Source of the DNA: Thuidium tamariscinum
Lineage: Eukaryota > Streptophyta > Bryopsida > Hypnales > Thuidiaceae
DNA length: 64,000 bases
Assembly: GCA_947034885.2 (NCBI GenBank)
Contig: OX344749.2
Span: 46,591,682-46,655,681 of the forward strand
Direction: 5' to 3'
A model generated the notes under the pieces. That model did no database searches. It had not been told where the DNA came from and saw only the letters and a list, made by a program, of their open reading frames with translations. Position 1 is the first letter of the stretch; every line of letters starts with the position of its first letter. Shown piece by piece: positions 1 through 11,673 of the stretch. Made by a program: the position numbers and the translations under genes.

Positions 1-298
1 AAAATTTTATTTGAATAAACATTTCAATGAAGTCTACAATTGAGGACCACAACAACAATTCTAAATATGGAATGTCACAAAAAATAATCTATGCCACAAT
101 GTTCTACATTATAATATACTTCAATTTTGAAAATTAAATTTTTTTCTTAACCCTTAAAATTTCTAGTAACTTTCAAGAGGTTTTAGATTCCCATTTTGTA
201 AGTTATGAAGAGTTGAAGCTCAAAGGGTAATGGATCATTGCTAGGCAAAATTAATTGTAGGATCCTATAGAAAGCAAGGTAGAGAGCTAAGTCCTTGC
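1..298. other. Intergenic A+T-rich DNA, no gene seen
   Basis: This stretch is A+T-rich and I see no coding potential or inverted-repeat structure in it. Confidence 0.6.
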
Positions 299-815
299 CA
301 TTAGGAGGGATTTGAGGGCTCTAGGAGCCTGTGAGTTCCCACAGCCCGAAATCGTGAAAACAGCTGCGGGAACGCAGTTCCCACATGAATCCGACGTGGT
401 CAAGCGACTGCCACGTCATCGACTTTTTTTTTCCGAAATTTTTTTTTTGGATTTTTTTTCATATTTCAGGACCCAAATTTGTTTTTTATTTTTTATTTGT
501 TTTTTGAAAATGTTGACTAGTGGCCAGCCGTTCCCAAACCCTGTTTCGGGATCAGTCCCGAAACCACTAGTAGAAACCCCCGTTTAATATGACAAGGCCT
601 AATTTCTCTTGACAGATTTTGCTAGGCATCAAAAGTAACCACCCGTGTTTTTATGTTAACAAAAACTTTCAACACAACATCAATGCTGATATAAAAACAC
701 GGGTTGTTACTTTTGATGCCTAGCAAAATCCGTCAAGAAAAATTAGGCCTTGTCACATTAAACGGGGGTTTCTACTAGTGAACGGCCCTTTGCAGCCCTC
801 AAATCCCTCCTAATG
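299..815. mobile_element. TIR element, 'CATTAGG' family, copy 1 (interrupted)
   Basis: The ends are inverted repeats beginning CATTAGGAGGGATTTGAGGG. The interior has a G+C-rich 'CCGACGTGGTC' block, a T-run block, and matches the copy at 11999-12278 over its full length in the opposite orientation. It is interrupted by a CACTA MITE at 565-780. I find no convincing target-site duplication, so the superfamily is open. The 91-codon open frame inside is a by-product of the element and not a gene. Confidence 0.75.
565..780. mobile_element. CACTA-type MITE (foldback), copy 1, nested
   Basis: The element begins CACTAGTAGAAACCCCCG and ends with the inverted complement. It is flanked by a 3-bp direct duplication AAC (562-564 and 781-783), as expected for CACTA (En/Spm) transposons. 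Nearly the whole 216 bp folds into one long hairpin with arms of about 90 bp and a short loop near 650-690. There is no coding capacity. It sits inside the CATTAGG element, so it inserted later. Confidence 0.9.
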
Positions 816-3006
816 AATTGTTATCACTATATAGTTTGGTTTCATTCCAACTTATAGATTATAACATAAAAATGAAGGTTCCTTCAACGAAACATATAAT
901 TAAGAGTAGATAAAATTATACTTTGACTAATTCTTTTGGATACATAACATTTTAGAAAGTTGGCATCCTACACTTGTTCTTAAGGAAACTAAGTTCTACA
1001 TACATGGGAATAAGTCTTGTATATTAAAGACCAAAAATGAGTGAGAACTTGATCCTCTAATAGTAATCATTTCATTGTTAAATTTTTAAGGAAGTATGAG
1101 AAACATCAAAGATTTGCCACAAATTTGGGGCCAAAATTCAAGTTCAAGTATGATAGAAGGAAAGAACACAATAAAAGCTACCTAGTAGAAAAAAGTTGAA
1201 AAATAGATCAAATCTCAGTGTAAGATGTGCATTCTAATGGTTTTCAATAGATATAGACCATGAAGAGCTAAAAAAACACATGCCTCAACTTCATTGGCCA
1301 CAATTCCCTATTCAATGACTTTTTGACTCTTTACCTCTAAACCACCTACATTTTGGAAATTTTTATAAATTCAATAGTAAATCTTCTCTTTTATTTGAAT
1401 ACACCACTTCAAAGTTAATTTTATTCACTTGAAAATGAGCTCAAGAATAAGTGACTTTTCACATTCCTATGTCTAAAAATGGTTCTTCTAAAAATGGATC
1501 ATCCACATTATGGTTGATGAAAATTTTAAGGATTATCATTATTTGTAATTGATATGAATTTTCTTCACTTTTTCTTCAAAAATTTATAGGAATTTGAAAT
1601 TTTTTCAAAAAAATTCAAAAAATTCTTGAAAAATACTAGACGTTTTTTTCATTTTTGAAAAATAAAACCAAAAGACTCCACTCTTAAATAGCAAAGGAAT
1701 AGAGGATACAAAGTAATACCTCGAAATTTGCCTAAACAATCATTGGCTCCTTCTTTTGACCCTAGAAAGACGTCACAAACACTAAATGTCTAATAGATGA
1801 ATAGAGAGATGATTGAAAATCCTTCTACAAAAACCAAAAATGTAGATTTTTTCCTTAAAATTTTATATAAACAGAGGAGGTTTTGCATACTAATTTGACC
1901 ATTAATGAATGCTCTTGGATTTTCTTAACCAATTGATATACACAATACCAAAAACAATGATTCTATGGTGATTAGTTCATCTTTTTGGATTAATCCTATA
2001 AGAACATTATGAACCTAAAAGGTTCCAATAGATGATTTCACTAAAAACTATAGATCCAAAGAAAACACCTATTAGTTCAATAATTGCACTATTTTGGTGA
2101 CTACCTTGGTCATAGGAGGTTGCATTATCTAGGATTAATCCATGAAGGATGGATTCATGACTATGGAAATCATCCATTTTGATACCATGGGAGTCATAGG
2201 TATAAAAAAAATCCAAAAGTACTCTTTAAAAATCATAGTATCATTGAAGATCTCTCCTTCCACCTCTTATTCCAAGGATGAATAGTTGTCCTTTTATTCA
2301 ATACAAGATAATTCCTTGTCATTAATCACATACTAAATGTTGACTTCAACATTTGTGGGTTAGAGAGCATCAATTGGATGCATATCACTTTGTGTATTGC
2401 TTCCCAAATTGAAATAAAAACCCTTGCCTATCACCAAGGTAGTCAAGCAAAAATGATCAAATTGGAGTTTCTCTTTTAGGCAATTAAATGCCGAATTTCC
2501 TCAAAAACAAGTAGGTAGCTTCAAGCTTATACTATTTCTCACTTGTTATGGGAGTACCTGCACACCTGCGAGTTGTGGAAGAGAGTCAACTTCCTAGTAC
2601 AATCAACAACCAAACCACAATTCCAAGATTTTGAGCAAGCACCTCTAGGAAGGTCTTAAGTGAGTTGTGACAAGACAATGAACAAGTTTGTCTATGAAAA
2701 TTAGCCTTAGAACATCCTCAAGACTTTCTTGCTTTGGCACATATAGATTGATCATTGTTATAGGCAATACGCATCTCAAGCAATGAGTCGGGAGCATGTG
2801 CTTACATCTACCTAGATCTCCACTCTTCATGTCAATGCTGCCGTCTAGCATTACATTCATATAGTTTCCAGAAAACCTAAATCCTTAGTTGAGTTAGAAG
2901 GTGCTTTTCACTATACATATGATAGCAAGTGGAGCAACACTACCCCCGCCTTTCTTGATTGTAACACATGAATTTTTTCTTCTTGTTGTTGTTGTTACTA
3001 TAGGTT
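816..3006. other. Intergenic A+T-rich DNA with weak repeat relics
   Basis: No gene is visible. A stretch around 1500-1650 resembles the interior of the TTAA family A elements (14387-15109 and 19216-19955) and is probably an old relic. Minus-strand open frames of 60-70 codons at 2007-2216 and 2645-2860 show no recognisable family. Confidence 0.5.
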
Positions 3007-3058
3007 GTCTTTTGAGTGGATAGTGAGGGACAGCTCCCTCACCATCCACTCAAAAGAC
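3007..3058. repeat. Near-perfect 24-bp inverted repeat (hairpin)
   Basis: Arms of 24 nt (3007-3030 and 3035-3058) pair with one mismatch around a 4-nt loop CAGC. The left arm begins GTCTTTTGAGTGG. It may be an end-to-end MITE remnant or a small foldback. No matching copy was noticed elsewhere in the window. Confidence 0.8.
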
Positions 3059-4078
3059 CCCCACCTGAAATTTTTTAAAATTTAAAATTTTTATTAACAC
3101 ATCCCTCAAAAAAAATTTAATTTAAAAAGAAATTTCCCCCCAGTGTTTACAAAAATAAATAATTCACAAGTACAATTTGAATTAATTCAGTGATTTAAAT
3201 CTGAATTAAATTAATTTTGGTACCCCCCCTCCAACCATACTTATATTTCTTATACCAACTTGGAAAGGCAAATGATATGGGTTATATATTTTGTATACTA
3301 TATATCGTATCTATATACTATATTTCCATATATTGTATATCATATATCGTATATCATATCCGGTATCTTATATAACGTATCTCATATATAATATATCATA
3401 TTGGAATCCGTATCCGTATCCGTATCAATATGCCACAAGATGCAATGGCCAAGATCGTTTTCAATCAACGGTGGATGTTTTTTTGAAGATCAACGGCATT
3501 TGAGAAGGGAGAAAAAAATTTCTTCAAAGAGATCAACGGCTCCTGGTTTTTCGGAAGGTGTATGTGTGCGCTAATGCTACATTCTTGTAATCACAAGAGA
3601 TAGTGAAGGGGCTTCTGCCTCTCTAAGCCTCTTTTGGCTTTTACAACTTGATGTTTATAGAAAAAAATGAAGATAAATATGTTAAAAAATACCATGACCC
3701 TCTACACTGTTGTCAAATTGTTTCCGAAACCTCATTTCACCCATCATACAAAGCCATTCTATACAAAAATTACATTATCGAATTGTATACTCAAAATTGG
3801 CCTCCTTCAATTAAACCCCCCCAATTTTGAAGCCAAACAACTTAAAACCTTCTTGAAAAGACAGCCACATAATCATTTGTCCAAAAAAACGAAAATAAAC
3901 CTGGATCAGACTCATCACAGTCATTGATGAGGTCGAATTCTTGGAAAGTCATTGATTGGATACTTTGAGTTTTATCTGGCGCAGTGATCGTCTTTTTCTT
4001 CGTCGTCACGAAGCAAAGCATTCTCCTTCTCGGTAGAAGGATGTGCGAATTTGAGTTGCCGGCAACTTTCAAGAGTGA
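3059..4078. other. Intergenic; low-complexity TATATCGTA/CCGTAT stretch at about 3270-3425
   Basis: A run of degenerate TATATCGTATC-like repeats at about 3270-3400 ends in three copies of CCGTAT near 3410-3425. The rest is unremarkable flanking DNA leading into the promoter of the nicotinamidase-like gene. Short open frames here (3291-3503, 3648-3927) arise from the low-complexity sequence. Confidence 0.5.
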
Positions 4079-4079
4079 C

Positions 4080-4087
4080 CTATATTA
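4080..4087 (+). promoter_or_regulatory. Putative TATA box of the nicotinamidase-like gene
   Basis: CTATATTA lies about 190 bp upstream of the first in-frame ATG. A start of transcription around 4110 would give a leader of roughly 160 nt. This is assigned by position and motif only. Confidence 0.4.
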
Positions 4088-4162
4088 AGCTCTACCATTG
4101 CGAGATGAGAGAATTTCGAGCATTTCAAAGAAATTTTCTTCTCTCCGATTCGAATGTTTCTT

Positions 4163-4190
4163 TCTAGGGTTTAAACCTCGAAACCCTAGA
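4163..4190. promoter_or_regulatory. Inverted pair of telo-box motifs in the leader
   Basis: TCTAGGGTTT (4163-4172) and AAACCCTAGA (4181-4190) form a perfect 10-bp inverted repeat with an 8-nt spacer. AAACCCTA is the plant telo-box, known from promoters of growth-associated and translation-related genes. It falls between the putative TATA box and the ATG. A regulatory role here is inference. Confidence 0.5.
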
Positions 4191-4267
4191 AGTCTCTGCA
4201 CTTAGAAACATTTGCAGTGTTGTAGGAAAATTGCTGTAACTTCACTCAATCGGAGGCGATCGTGGAA

Positions 4268-6042
4268 ATGGACAAGTCTTATGAGGAATATGCCACCCGT
4301 GAGCGAGCTCCGGATGCCAAGAAGGCCGTGCTGTTGGTGATTGACATGCAGGAATATTTCAGGGGCATGGCGACGCCAATTTTTCCAGCAATTGAGAGAA
4401 CAATTGAGCTCGCTCGGCAAGTTCACATACCGGTCATCTACACACAGCATTCGCATGAGGGACCTGAGGATTATGGCATGCTAGACGAGTGGTGGAATGG
4501 GAATCTCATCAAGGCTGGGAGTCCCGAGGTCGAACTCATGCCGGAAATCCACAAGCTTGAAGTACGTGTCAATCCTCCTCCTGCTGTTGCCGATTGAACT
4601 AGAATTGGAGCGATCTTTTAGTAGGTGTATCAATTTAAAGTCTCCATTCACCATTCAGAAAGGGAGAGGTTCCATTCCCCTTGAACCTTTCCCTACAACA
4701 ATATAGAAACTTGCAGCATGTAAAATTTTGCACATGTATTTTCTTTTAAGCTGAAAAGGAATCGCACAAAAGGAAATGCCAGTACATGCAGTATTTTCAC
4801 TCTTATCACAAATCAAAGTGCACCGCACCTGTGTGGTCAATAGAGCCTCTAATGGTTAATGGAGTCTCTACCTTGTTAGTATTTGTGTGCTTCTGTAAGC
4901 TTTTGGTTCTTCCTCCTACGGGGTGCGGGAAGGGTTTTGTTTTAGTTTCACATAATGTACTAGGAAATTCAAACTGTTACTGGATCCCTGGTTGTGGAAA
5001 ATAGTAAAGTGGTGATCAGCGAAAGATATACTTTTCACGAAAGAGTTTCAGACTTGAGTTATCTAGCATAATTCAATGAGGGCAGTACAATCTTTAATTC
5101 AATGGTGACGAAAGAGGATCTTGAGAATTTGGATTTCTGTTGTGGGAAAATTTAGCAAATCCATATGCCGACAGTATTTTCCATTGCAAATGCATAGCAT
5201 CAAAGAATGTACTTGCTCCACTACCAGTCTTCAATACTCAATGACTCCAGACTCTAAATTATAATGAGTTACCTAGCATGAAGACGCAGTGTTTTAGATG
5301 GGAAAGAAACAAATCTTGGGAAAGTGATTGTCAAAATACAGAACCGAAAAATAGAGTGGTTATGGCTTTCTGGCTTGCCCTCATGATTCCGTGATTGGCA
5401 GGCTTGTAACTGAATTAGACACATCATGAATTTTGTGTCCTCGAAGTCCTAGCTCCTGTGTAAGGTTTTGAAACATGGTAGTGAAATTGCATTCTCCTGC
5501 GGGTGACAATCCCTTATATGATTCGAAGTTCACTGAGTGGATTAGTTAAGCTGTCGTCTGATTTATGGAAAAATGAATTGTTTCCATGCTCAAGAACGAT
5601 GTTGCACCTGTCCACCATAAATGGGTGCTGTTGTTGGATTTGGGATAATGTTTCTGTAGTAGGGAGAAGATTAGCTCTTTTTTTGACTGTAAAATGTTTG
5701 AATGGATACAATTTGGTCTATCCCTTGACGCCACTTCTGTGTTACTGAATACAGAGCGACAAGCTTGTGCAAAAGCACACCTACACTGCATTTCATGACA
5801 CAGACTTGGAGAGCCATCTCAAGGAGACTGGGAAGACGGAGGTGATAATAACCGGAGTCATGACAAACTGCTGCTGCGAGACGACAGCTCGGGATGCTTT
5901 TGTGAGGGGATTCCGTGTATTCTTTTCCAGCGATGCAACAGCCACCAGCAACGAAGATCTGCATAACAGTAGCTTGAAGACGTTGGCCTTCGGTTTTGCC
6001 TACCTTGTGGATGTCAACAGTCTCAGTGCCACATTGAAGTGA
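4268..6042 (+). CDS. Isochorismatase-family hydrolase, nicotinamidase (NIC2/NIC3)-like; 2 exons
   Basis: The exons are 4268-4561 and 5755-6042, giving 193 residues, a normal length for the family. The single intron is phase 0, with donor GTACGT and an acceptor ending GAATACAG. ATG 4268 is the first Met in frame after a TAG at 4223; the GTG at 4262 lies two codons upstream and is not used as a plant start. Isochorismatase-fold cysteine hydrolases use an Asp-Lys-Cys triad. Here these are Asp26 in VIDMQEYF, Lys105 in VQKHTYTAF and Cys138 in [13 protein letters not shown], and histidines in TQHSH may help bind metal. The similarity through [14 protein letters not shown] and the C-terminal FGFAYLVD is to plant NIC2/NIC3 as I recall them. 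These convert nicotinamide to nicotinate and ammonia in NAD salvage. No organelle transit peptide is evident. Another amide substrate is possible, so the family call is firmer than the substrate. Confidence 0.88.
4562..5754 (+). other. Intron of the nicotinamidase-like gene
   Basis: This 1193-bp intron joins exon 1 (ending in a Glu codon) to exon 2 (starting with a Ser codon) in phase 0. The acceptor is preceded by a pyrimidine-rich stretch. I see no transposon or nested gene in it; the short open frames at 4786-5004 and 5503-5748 do not resemble protein families. Confidence 0.85.
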
Positions 6043-6405
6043 GGGAGCCCTCGGCCCACGTGCTGAATCCAGGTTTTTGTCTCTGGCAAATTAATGGATC
6101 ATGCCCGATATTCTACAGCAAGTCAATCAGAGTTGAATAACTTAGCTGCAGTGATGGACAGGTGGAGTGCAGGAAGCAACTTGATCTTGTGAATTTTTAC
6201 AGCTCTTGGTTGTACAAAATGGCATTGACAGTTGTCAGTAGTGGTAGGAGGCTCATAAAGCGTCCATCCAAGGACAGATACACCCTTGGAGAGATAGTAT
6301 GCAAAAGATAGTATGTAACTTAATGGGGTTTGCTTGATTTCAGTGGACACAGAAGTAAAGAGCAATTTTAATGCAAGTAGAATCAGAATTTTCTGAGCCA
6401 TAATG

Positions 6406-6411
6406 AATAAA
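6406..6411 (+). terminator. Candidate poly(A) signal AATAAA
   Basis: This is an AATAAA hexamer about 360 bp downstream of the stop codon of the nicotinamidase-like gene. It is a plausible 3' end signal, but plant signals are loose and this is only a motif match. Confidence 0.3.
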
Positions 6412-6867
6412 CTATAATTTAATGAAGTAAAAATGCATATGTATCTATTATTGCTCATAGGTTACAGAAATTCTCAGTTGCAACATGGCTTTTAATAGAG
6501 CAAGTAAGTCCAAGAAGTAACCAAGGTAGAAGTGCACAGTGCACATAAAAGTTTGAATGGTGTCCTCATAAAATCAAAACTGGAGTGGTCTTCTATTTCA
6601 TTTGTTTAAGAAAACAATCTAAAGTAGTCCCCATGTAATATGGAAATTGTGTATGTGGAAGCACATCTTCTCAACATGGAGCCGTCACTATTATAGAAAT
6701 TATTATTTTTCAGAAGGTTATTTTCACCAACAATGGAAGTAAGAACCAATCATTGGATCACTATAGTAGTAAGGTAGAACCACCTATAACCAATCATTTA
6801 AGCTATTGGAAACATGATCTGGTGTAGTATAAGGCAAAACAAATATTTTTAGAGGATCAAAGATAAA

Positions 6868-7320
6868 AATGACAGGGATTGCAAAAAGTTTGGTAATTTT
6901 ATCACATGAACTGAAATTACTATGAATTTTGAAAGGCCAAAAGTGTTGTAGACCTATAGCCAATATGTAGACTCTTTCAATTACAACCATAGAAGAACTC
7001 CATTCCTGTTCATTACTTATTTCTTACTTGTTCATTAGCTTTGGGACATGTATTGTAAACTTATTAGTCCCAACCTTGATTAAGAAGAAAACACACATTC
7101 CAAGCTTTGGTTGGAAATCTCTTCTAGCCTAACTGAAAATAAATGAAGTCTATAGGTTGGAGATGGGGTGCTGATCGGTTACAGGTGGTTCTACCGTAGT
7201 CACCTTGTCATGAACTATAAACCAAGTACAGGAAATCCACATCCTCTGACCATATAGACATTGCTTCATTTAAAAACTTCTACACATTGTTTTTTTGCCT
7301 TCCCTAGGGATGATTGCAAA
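6868..7320 (+). repeat. Dispersed repeat family F, copy 1
   Basis: Blocks containing 'GGGACATGTRTYRT', 'CTTATTAGTCCCAACCTT' and 'TTTGGTTGGAAATCT' recur in the same order at about 7540-7870 and 27440-27780. There is no open frame, and the termini are not defined. Confidence 0.55.
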
Positions 7321-7539
7321 TGACCAGTTGTTTTTAGAGCCTCCTAGCATACTGATGATTTGGTAATCCCTGCTAAGTATTACCATTGGGAACCCCAAAC
7401 ATCTCTCAGAATTTCATCCCGAGTATCATTTGATTGCACTATCATACAGAGGAAGGTAGAAGTACCCGAAGTCGATCTCTTAAACGATTTCTAAAGGCAA
7501 GTAAAAGTTTTCAAAATGCCATGTACGAAGGTAGGAAAC

Positions 7540-7869
7540 ACAAAGATTGCAAATTTTCCAAATTGCAATTTTTCTAGAATTTCATTCCCAAAATTGATTT
7601 ACTGTGATTTTTGGGAGCCTAAAAGTTGTTCAAACTAATAGACAACATCTAGACTCTTCCAATTTTGATCATAAACTAGGTATTTTCTCACTCACTACTT
7701 CCTTACTTTCTTGCTCACTACTTGGGAGACATGTGTCATGATCTTATTGGATCCATTCTTGAAAAAGAAGAAAAAACACAATTTAAACTTAGATTGGGAA
7801 TATGTTCTAGTTTTGGTTGGAAATAGTTGCACCCTATAGGTTGGGCTTGGGTCCTTGGCCAAGGAAGGC
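7540..7869 (+). repeat. Dispersed repeat family F, copy 2
   Basis: This is collinear with copy 1. Its continuation ('GGTGATCCTACC' near 8341) lies beyond the TGCTA MITE at 7870-8319, so that MITE appears to have split this copy. Confidence 0.5.
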
Positions 7870-8319
7870 TGCTAATATGTGAGCATAAAAATGTGAGCCT
7901 ACAAGCTTAGAAGACTATACACCTATGATATAAGTGTTTATATTATAGTAACCTTCTATGTTAACCTTAAACGACGCCCAAGCCATTTTCTAGTCGATGA
8001 ACTTCAAGGAATCTTTCTATGTAGGACAGAATTGCAATCATTCATCTTCAGAATTAGGGGTGGAAAAGGAAGATTTTCTACAGTGCTTTGACTTTCAACG
8101 TGTGTTTTTAGATTTTTTTGAACCAATGATTCCCACAATATCAAAATTCCTCAATTCCACGGCCACCGGCTCATCGTTTAGGGGTTAATAATGTATATAT
8201 GCTATAAGTACCTATATTATAGGTGTTTATGTTATAAACACCTTCAATGGTTGTATGATACATACTTATATATATACTCAAGGGTCACATGCTCATGCTT
8301 TTGTGCTCACATACTAGCA
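7870..8319. mobile_element. 'TGCTA..TATGTGAGCA' MITE, copy 1, with nested TTAA element
   Basis: The ends TGCTAATATGTGAGCA and the complement of TGCTAGTATGTGAGCA are inverted. With the nested TTAA element and one TTAA removed it is about 226 bp, close to the 196-bp copy at 26228-26423. The inverted similarity may extend further out through a TTGGCCAA palindrome, which makes the target duplication ambiguous. Confidence 0.6.
7965..8184. mobile_element. TTAA-flanked miniature element, family C (220 bp)
   Basis: TTAA at 7961-7964 and 8185-8188 bounds a 220-bp element whose ends are CCTTAAACGA on the left and, in complement, CCCCTAAACGA on the right. The ends resemble those of the larger TTAA families A and B. 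It is nested in the TGCTA MITE. The 63-codon open frame it holds is not a recognisable protein. Confidence 0.6.
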
Positions 8320-10195
8320 CTGTTGTTGGCCAAGAATAGGTGATCCTACCTTATATATTTTGTTAACAAATGGATAACATCATCTAGAACTATAGGATGG
8401 AAATAAAAGTTTTTTTTGTCTATTTCTTTTAAAGTTGTTTGAATATGTTTTCAAAGATTAGTATTACAAATTTCTTCCCTATAGTATTATTGACTTTTGT
8501 AAAGAAGAAGATGTTTTACCTTGCGAAGACAAATTTATTACTACTAAATATAAGCATCAATTGTCATCACTCTATATATTTCCATTTTGCAATTATATAT
8601 GATTGGAAATTTTGAAATCACTATAAAAGTTTTATTCAAAGTATGAAAAAAATTCATATCAAATACAAAAAATACCCAAAAAAACATGAAATTTTCACCA
8701 AAGATGTATATTATAGTGAAGATCATCATGGGATATACCAAAGTTATTATATCATTCTAAAATTAGAAAATCAACAAAATCATGGTTATATGCCTAAAGT
8801 TCAAATTTCTACAAAATATTAAGATGTATGCATCTTTCAGAATTTCCAATTGAAGTAGAAATTACACTTGATAAACTTCATTTCTTTAGTTGGACTTAGA
8901 TTCAAAGAACATTTCTTTTGTGGCTAAAAATTCATATAAAGTGAAAATAGAAAAAATGGACAAAATATACTATAAGAGAACCATGGATTGAGCATTTTCT
9001 TCTTCAAAAAAGTCAATAACACCAAGTAACAGAGGACTTTGCAATACTATTCATTGAAAATATACTCAAGTACCCTCTAAATAAATAAATTGGACAAAAA
9101 AACATTTTTCTTGGTCCTACATTGGTAAGTGAAGTCATCCATTAAACCACTATGACTTGCAACGTCTATATATGGTTAATCTATGGATAATCTTTACAAA
9201 TGTGTTTTGCTCATTTCTTACTATTTATCCTTGATGTGAATTCTAGTCTTTAAAATGATATTTATTAAATTTGTATTAAACCAATGAAATGAAGCTTATT
9301 AAGCTTAGTTTCTACTTTAATTGGAAATTTTGAAAAATTTGTAAATTTAAATATTCAATAGCATTATAAGCTTTGGAACTACGACCATGGTTTGTTGATT
9401 TTCTACTTTTAAGGTGATATGGTAATTTTTGTTTATATCATAATGTTATATACAATAATACAATCCATAGTGAAAATCTTTTGATAAAATCTTTTGAGTA
9501 TATTTTGTATTTGATATGAGTTTTCTTTATTTCTGCCTCAAGAAATTCACAATAATTTCAAAAAAATTCAAAAACATTGAGAATTGTTGTAGACATACAA
9601 ATTTATCTCTTAAAAATATATATAATTTCTTTCATTCATCTCTAGTTGTAAAATGTTGCAGCAAATAGAATGATGCACAAGGAAGTTTGAAATTGGTAGT
9701 CAAAGGCACCTCATTTGAAGATTAAACCTTGATGGACACAACTCCCCATGATCATGGTAGTCACTACTAAAATGCTTTGATTATTGGACCAATAGGTGCA
9801 TTTTTTTATTTCTATACTCATCAATGAAGTCATCCATTAAACACTTTGGATCCTCTATGTCCTTTAGGATTAATGCATAATCTTTTTTGAAACTTTTTGC
9901 ATCGCTATAAGAAAATAGTGTTGGAATTGACAAACATGAATTGACTAATTGTGTCAAAATTCATTGAAAATGTCCAAATTGATGTCATGTTCTCATTTTT
10001 ATAGTTTTTCATTCATTCATTCTTGCTAAGCCTTGATTACATCCAAACATATTCTCAATGAAACTTTTGGTGATTTTGCATTCAAAAATTACATTTGAAA
10101 TGTTGTAGTAGTTATAAAAGAACATTGCATTTTTTATGTTTCAATCAATACTATATATGAAAAAGAGGGCTGCATTGTTCACCATCTCAAATATA
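8320..10195. other. Intergenic, with a diverged relic of TTAA family A at about 9230-9700
   Basis: Phrases such as 'CCAATGAAATGAAG', 'TTTCTACTTTAATTGGAAATTTTG' and 'TTTGATATGAGTTTTCTTTA' follow the same order as in the family A interior, suggesting an old copy without clear ends. The rest is A+T-rich and shows no gene. Confidence 0.45.
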
Positions 10196-10463
10196 CATTA
10201 GAAGAAATTTGAGGGCATTACAGAGCCGTTTTGGGTTTGTTTCTAAAACGGCTCTCAATGCCGCTAGTTGTTGTTAGGCCGACTTTAATCAAAAAAAAAA
10301 ATTGGGTCCTGAAATATGAAAATAAGTCTTAATTTTTTAATTTAAAAAAAATTATTGCATGGCAAGGTCACGACCACGTAAGATTCGAGTTCTCTTGGCA
10401 GAAACTGTGTTTCTGCAGTCTAGGAACCCGCAGTCTTTTAATGACCTCAAATTTCATTTAATG
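10196..10463. mobile_element. TIR element, 'CATTAGG' family, diverged copy
   Basis: The ends CATTAGAAGAAATTTGAGGG and its near inverse near 10445-10463 match the family. The interior keeps the 'GGGTCCTGAAATATGAAAA' block and a 'GACCACGTAAGATTC' block. A GAGCCGTTTT/AAAACGGCTC hairpin lies at about 10224-10255. It is more decayed than the copies at 299 and 11999. Confidence 0.6.
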
Positions 10464-10914
10464 ATCTTCAAGAGGCTTAATTTCTAGTTTCCTACAAGCT
10501 GTCATGGGGGTTTTTCCTTCAAAAACCATTGAAAATTGCAATTTCTATTGCATTGAGTGAATTTTTTCTTAATTTTAAAAATATAACAATAGGATCCAAT
10601 ACTAAACTTATAATACGAAGATATGGTAAAAATTTGTCAATTTGATAGTACAAATTGTAAAAATATGCATTTGAAGTGAACAAAAAGTATATTTTAGAGT
10701 CTCCCTAATAATTTCAAATTTCACATTAAATCACTTTGATCAGCTTTTGTGACAAATTATAAATTCTATGAATTTTTGAACTTAAAAATCTACCATAATT
10801 GATATCATGTCATACCAATTTTCAAATGAAATGAAGCCACAAGGAACTCTTGAGAATTTAAAATACACTAGTCTCCTTTGCAAACAAGTTTTGTACCTCA
10901 AATAGCAAAAATTC

Positions 10915-11129
10915 CAATAAAAGAACCTATGTTTTAGATGACAAGACCTAATTTTTTTTGACGGATTTTGTTAAATACCAAATGTAACAATCCTTGTTTT
11001 TATATCAATGTTGATGTTATGTTGAACATTTTTGTTGACATAAAAACATGGGTTGTTACATTTGATGTCTAACAAAATCCATCAAGAAAAATTAGGTCTT
11101 GTCACCTAAAATAGGGGGTTCTTATAGTG
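10915..11129. mobile_element. CACTA-type MITE (foldback), copy 2
   Basis: It has the same hairpin architecture as 565-780. The right end reads, in complement, CACTATAAGAACCCCC. The left end is decayed (CAATAAAAGAACC). Both flanks carry ATTC (10911-10914 and 11130-11133), compatible with a short target duplication. It is non-coding. Confidence 0.75.
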
Positions 11130-11673
11130 ATTCTAACTACCTTTGTCAATTTGTCACTTTATCAAGTTGTCAATTTGTTGAAATACACATACAAGATCAC
11201 ATCATAAAACTTATAAAGATTCTATCTACAACAAAAGATTTTGCTTCCTATTTTACCTGCAACAAATACTTAGTACACAACGTCAATTTGATCCTTTTGT
11301 TACTATTTCTTAATACAAAACAATTGATCTAACATTGTAATTCCATAACCAAATCAAAGGTTCCTTACATTTAATTTAAAGCACATCCTAACTTAGTCTA
11401 TTAATTTTAATATTTTTCTTTTGTTCTAGAGTAATGGACTTTTCCATTCTCAAGTTATGGACAAGCATACTTGATGAATTATTTCTTTTCTAAATTTTGT
11501 TTCCAAATCAACTTAAACACAACGACAATCAATAAAACACCTAGTCTATTAGACAGTTCATTTTAGCATCAATTTGGGTTTCCTACCCATATTTTAAATT
11601 TATAATAGTATAAATATTTTTACATAAACAATTAGACCAAATTAATTCTCAATAATATTGAGCATTTTATATA
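11130..11673. other. Intergenic, nothing recognised
   Basis: This is A+T-rich sequence with no gene or repeat boundary that I can support. The 77-codon frame at 11099-11332 begins inside the MITE end and is not gene-like. Confidence 0.5.

Noticed and set aside
4163..4190. Interstitial telomere repeat
   Set aside because: Only two single motif copies in inverted orientation, no tandem CCCTAAA array.
4262..4267. GTG start for the nicotinamidase-like gene
   Set aside because: Plant nuclear genes start at AUG; ATG 4268 follows two codons later and is the first in frame.
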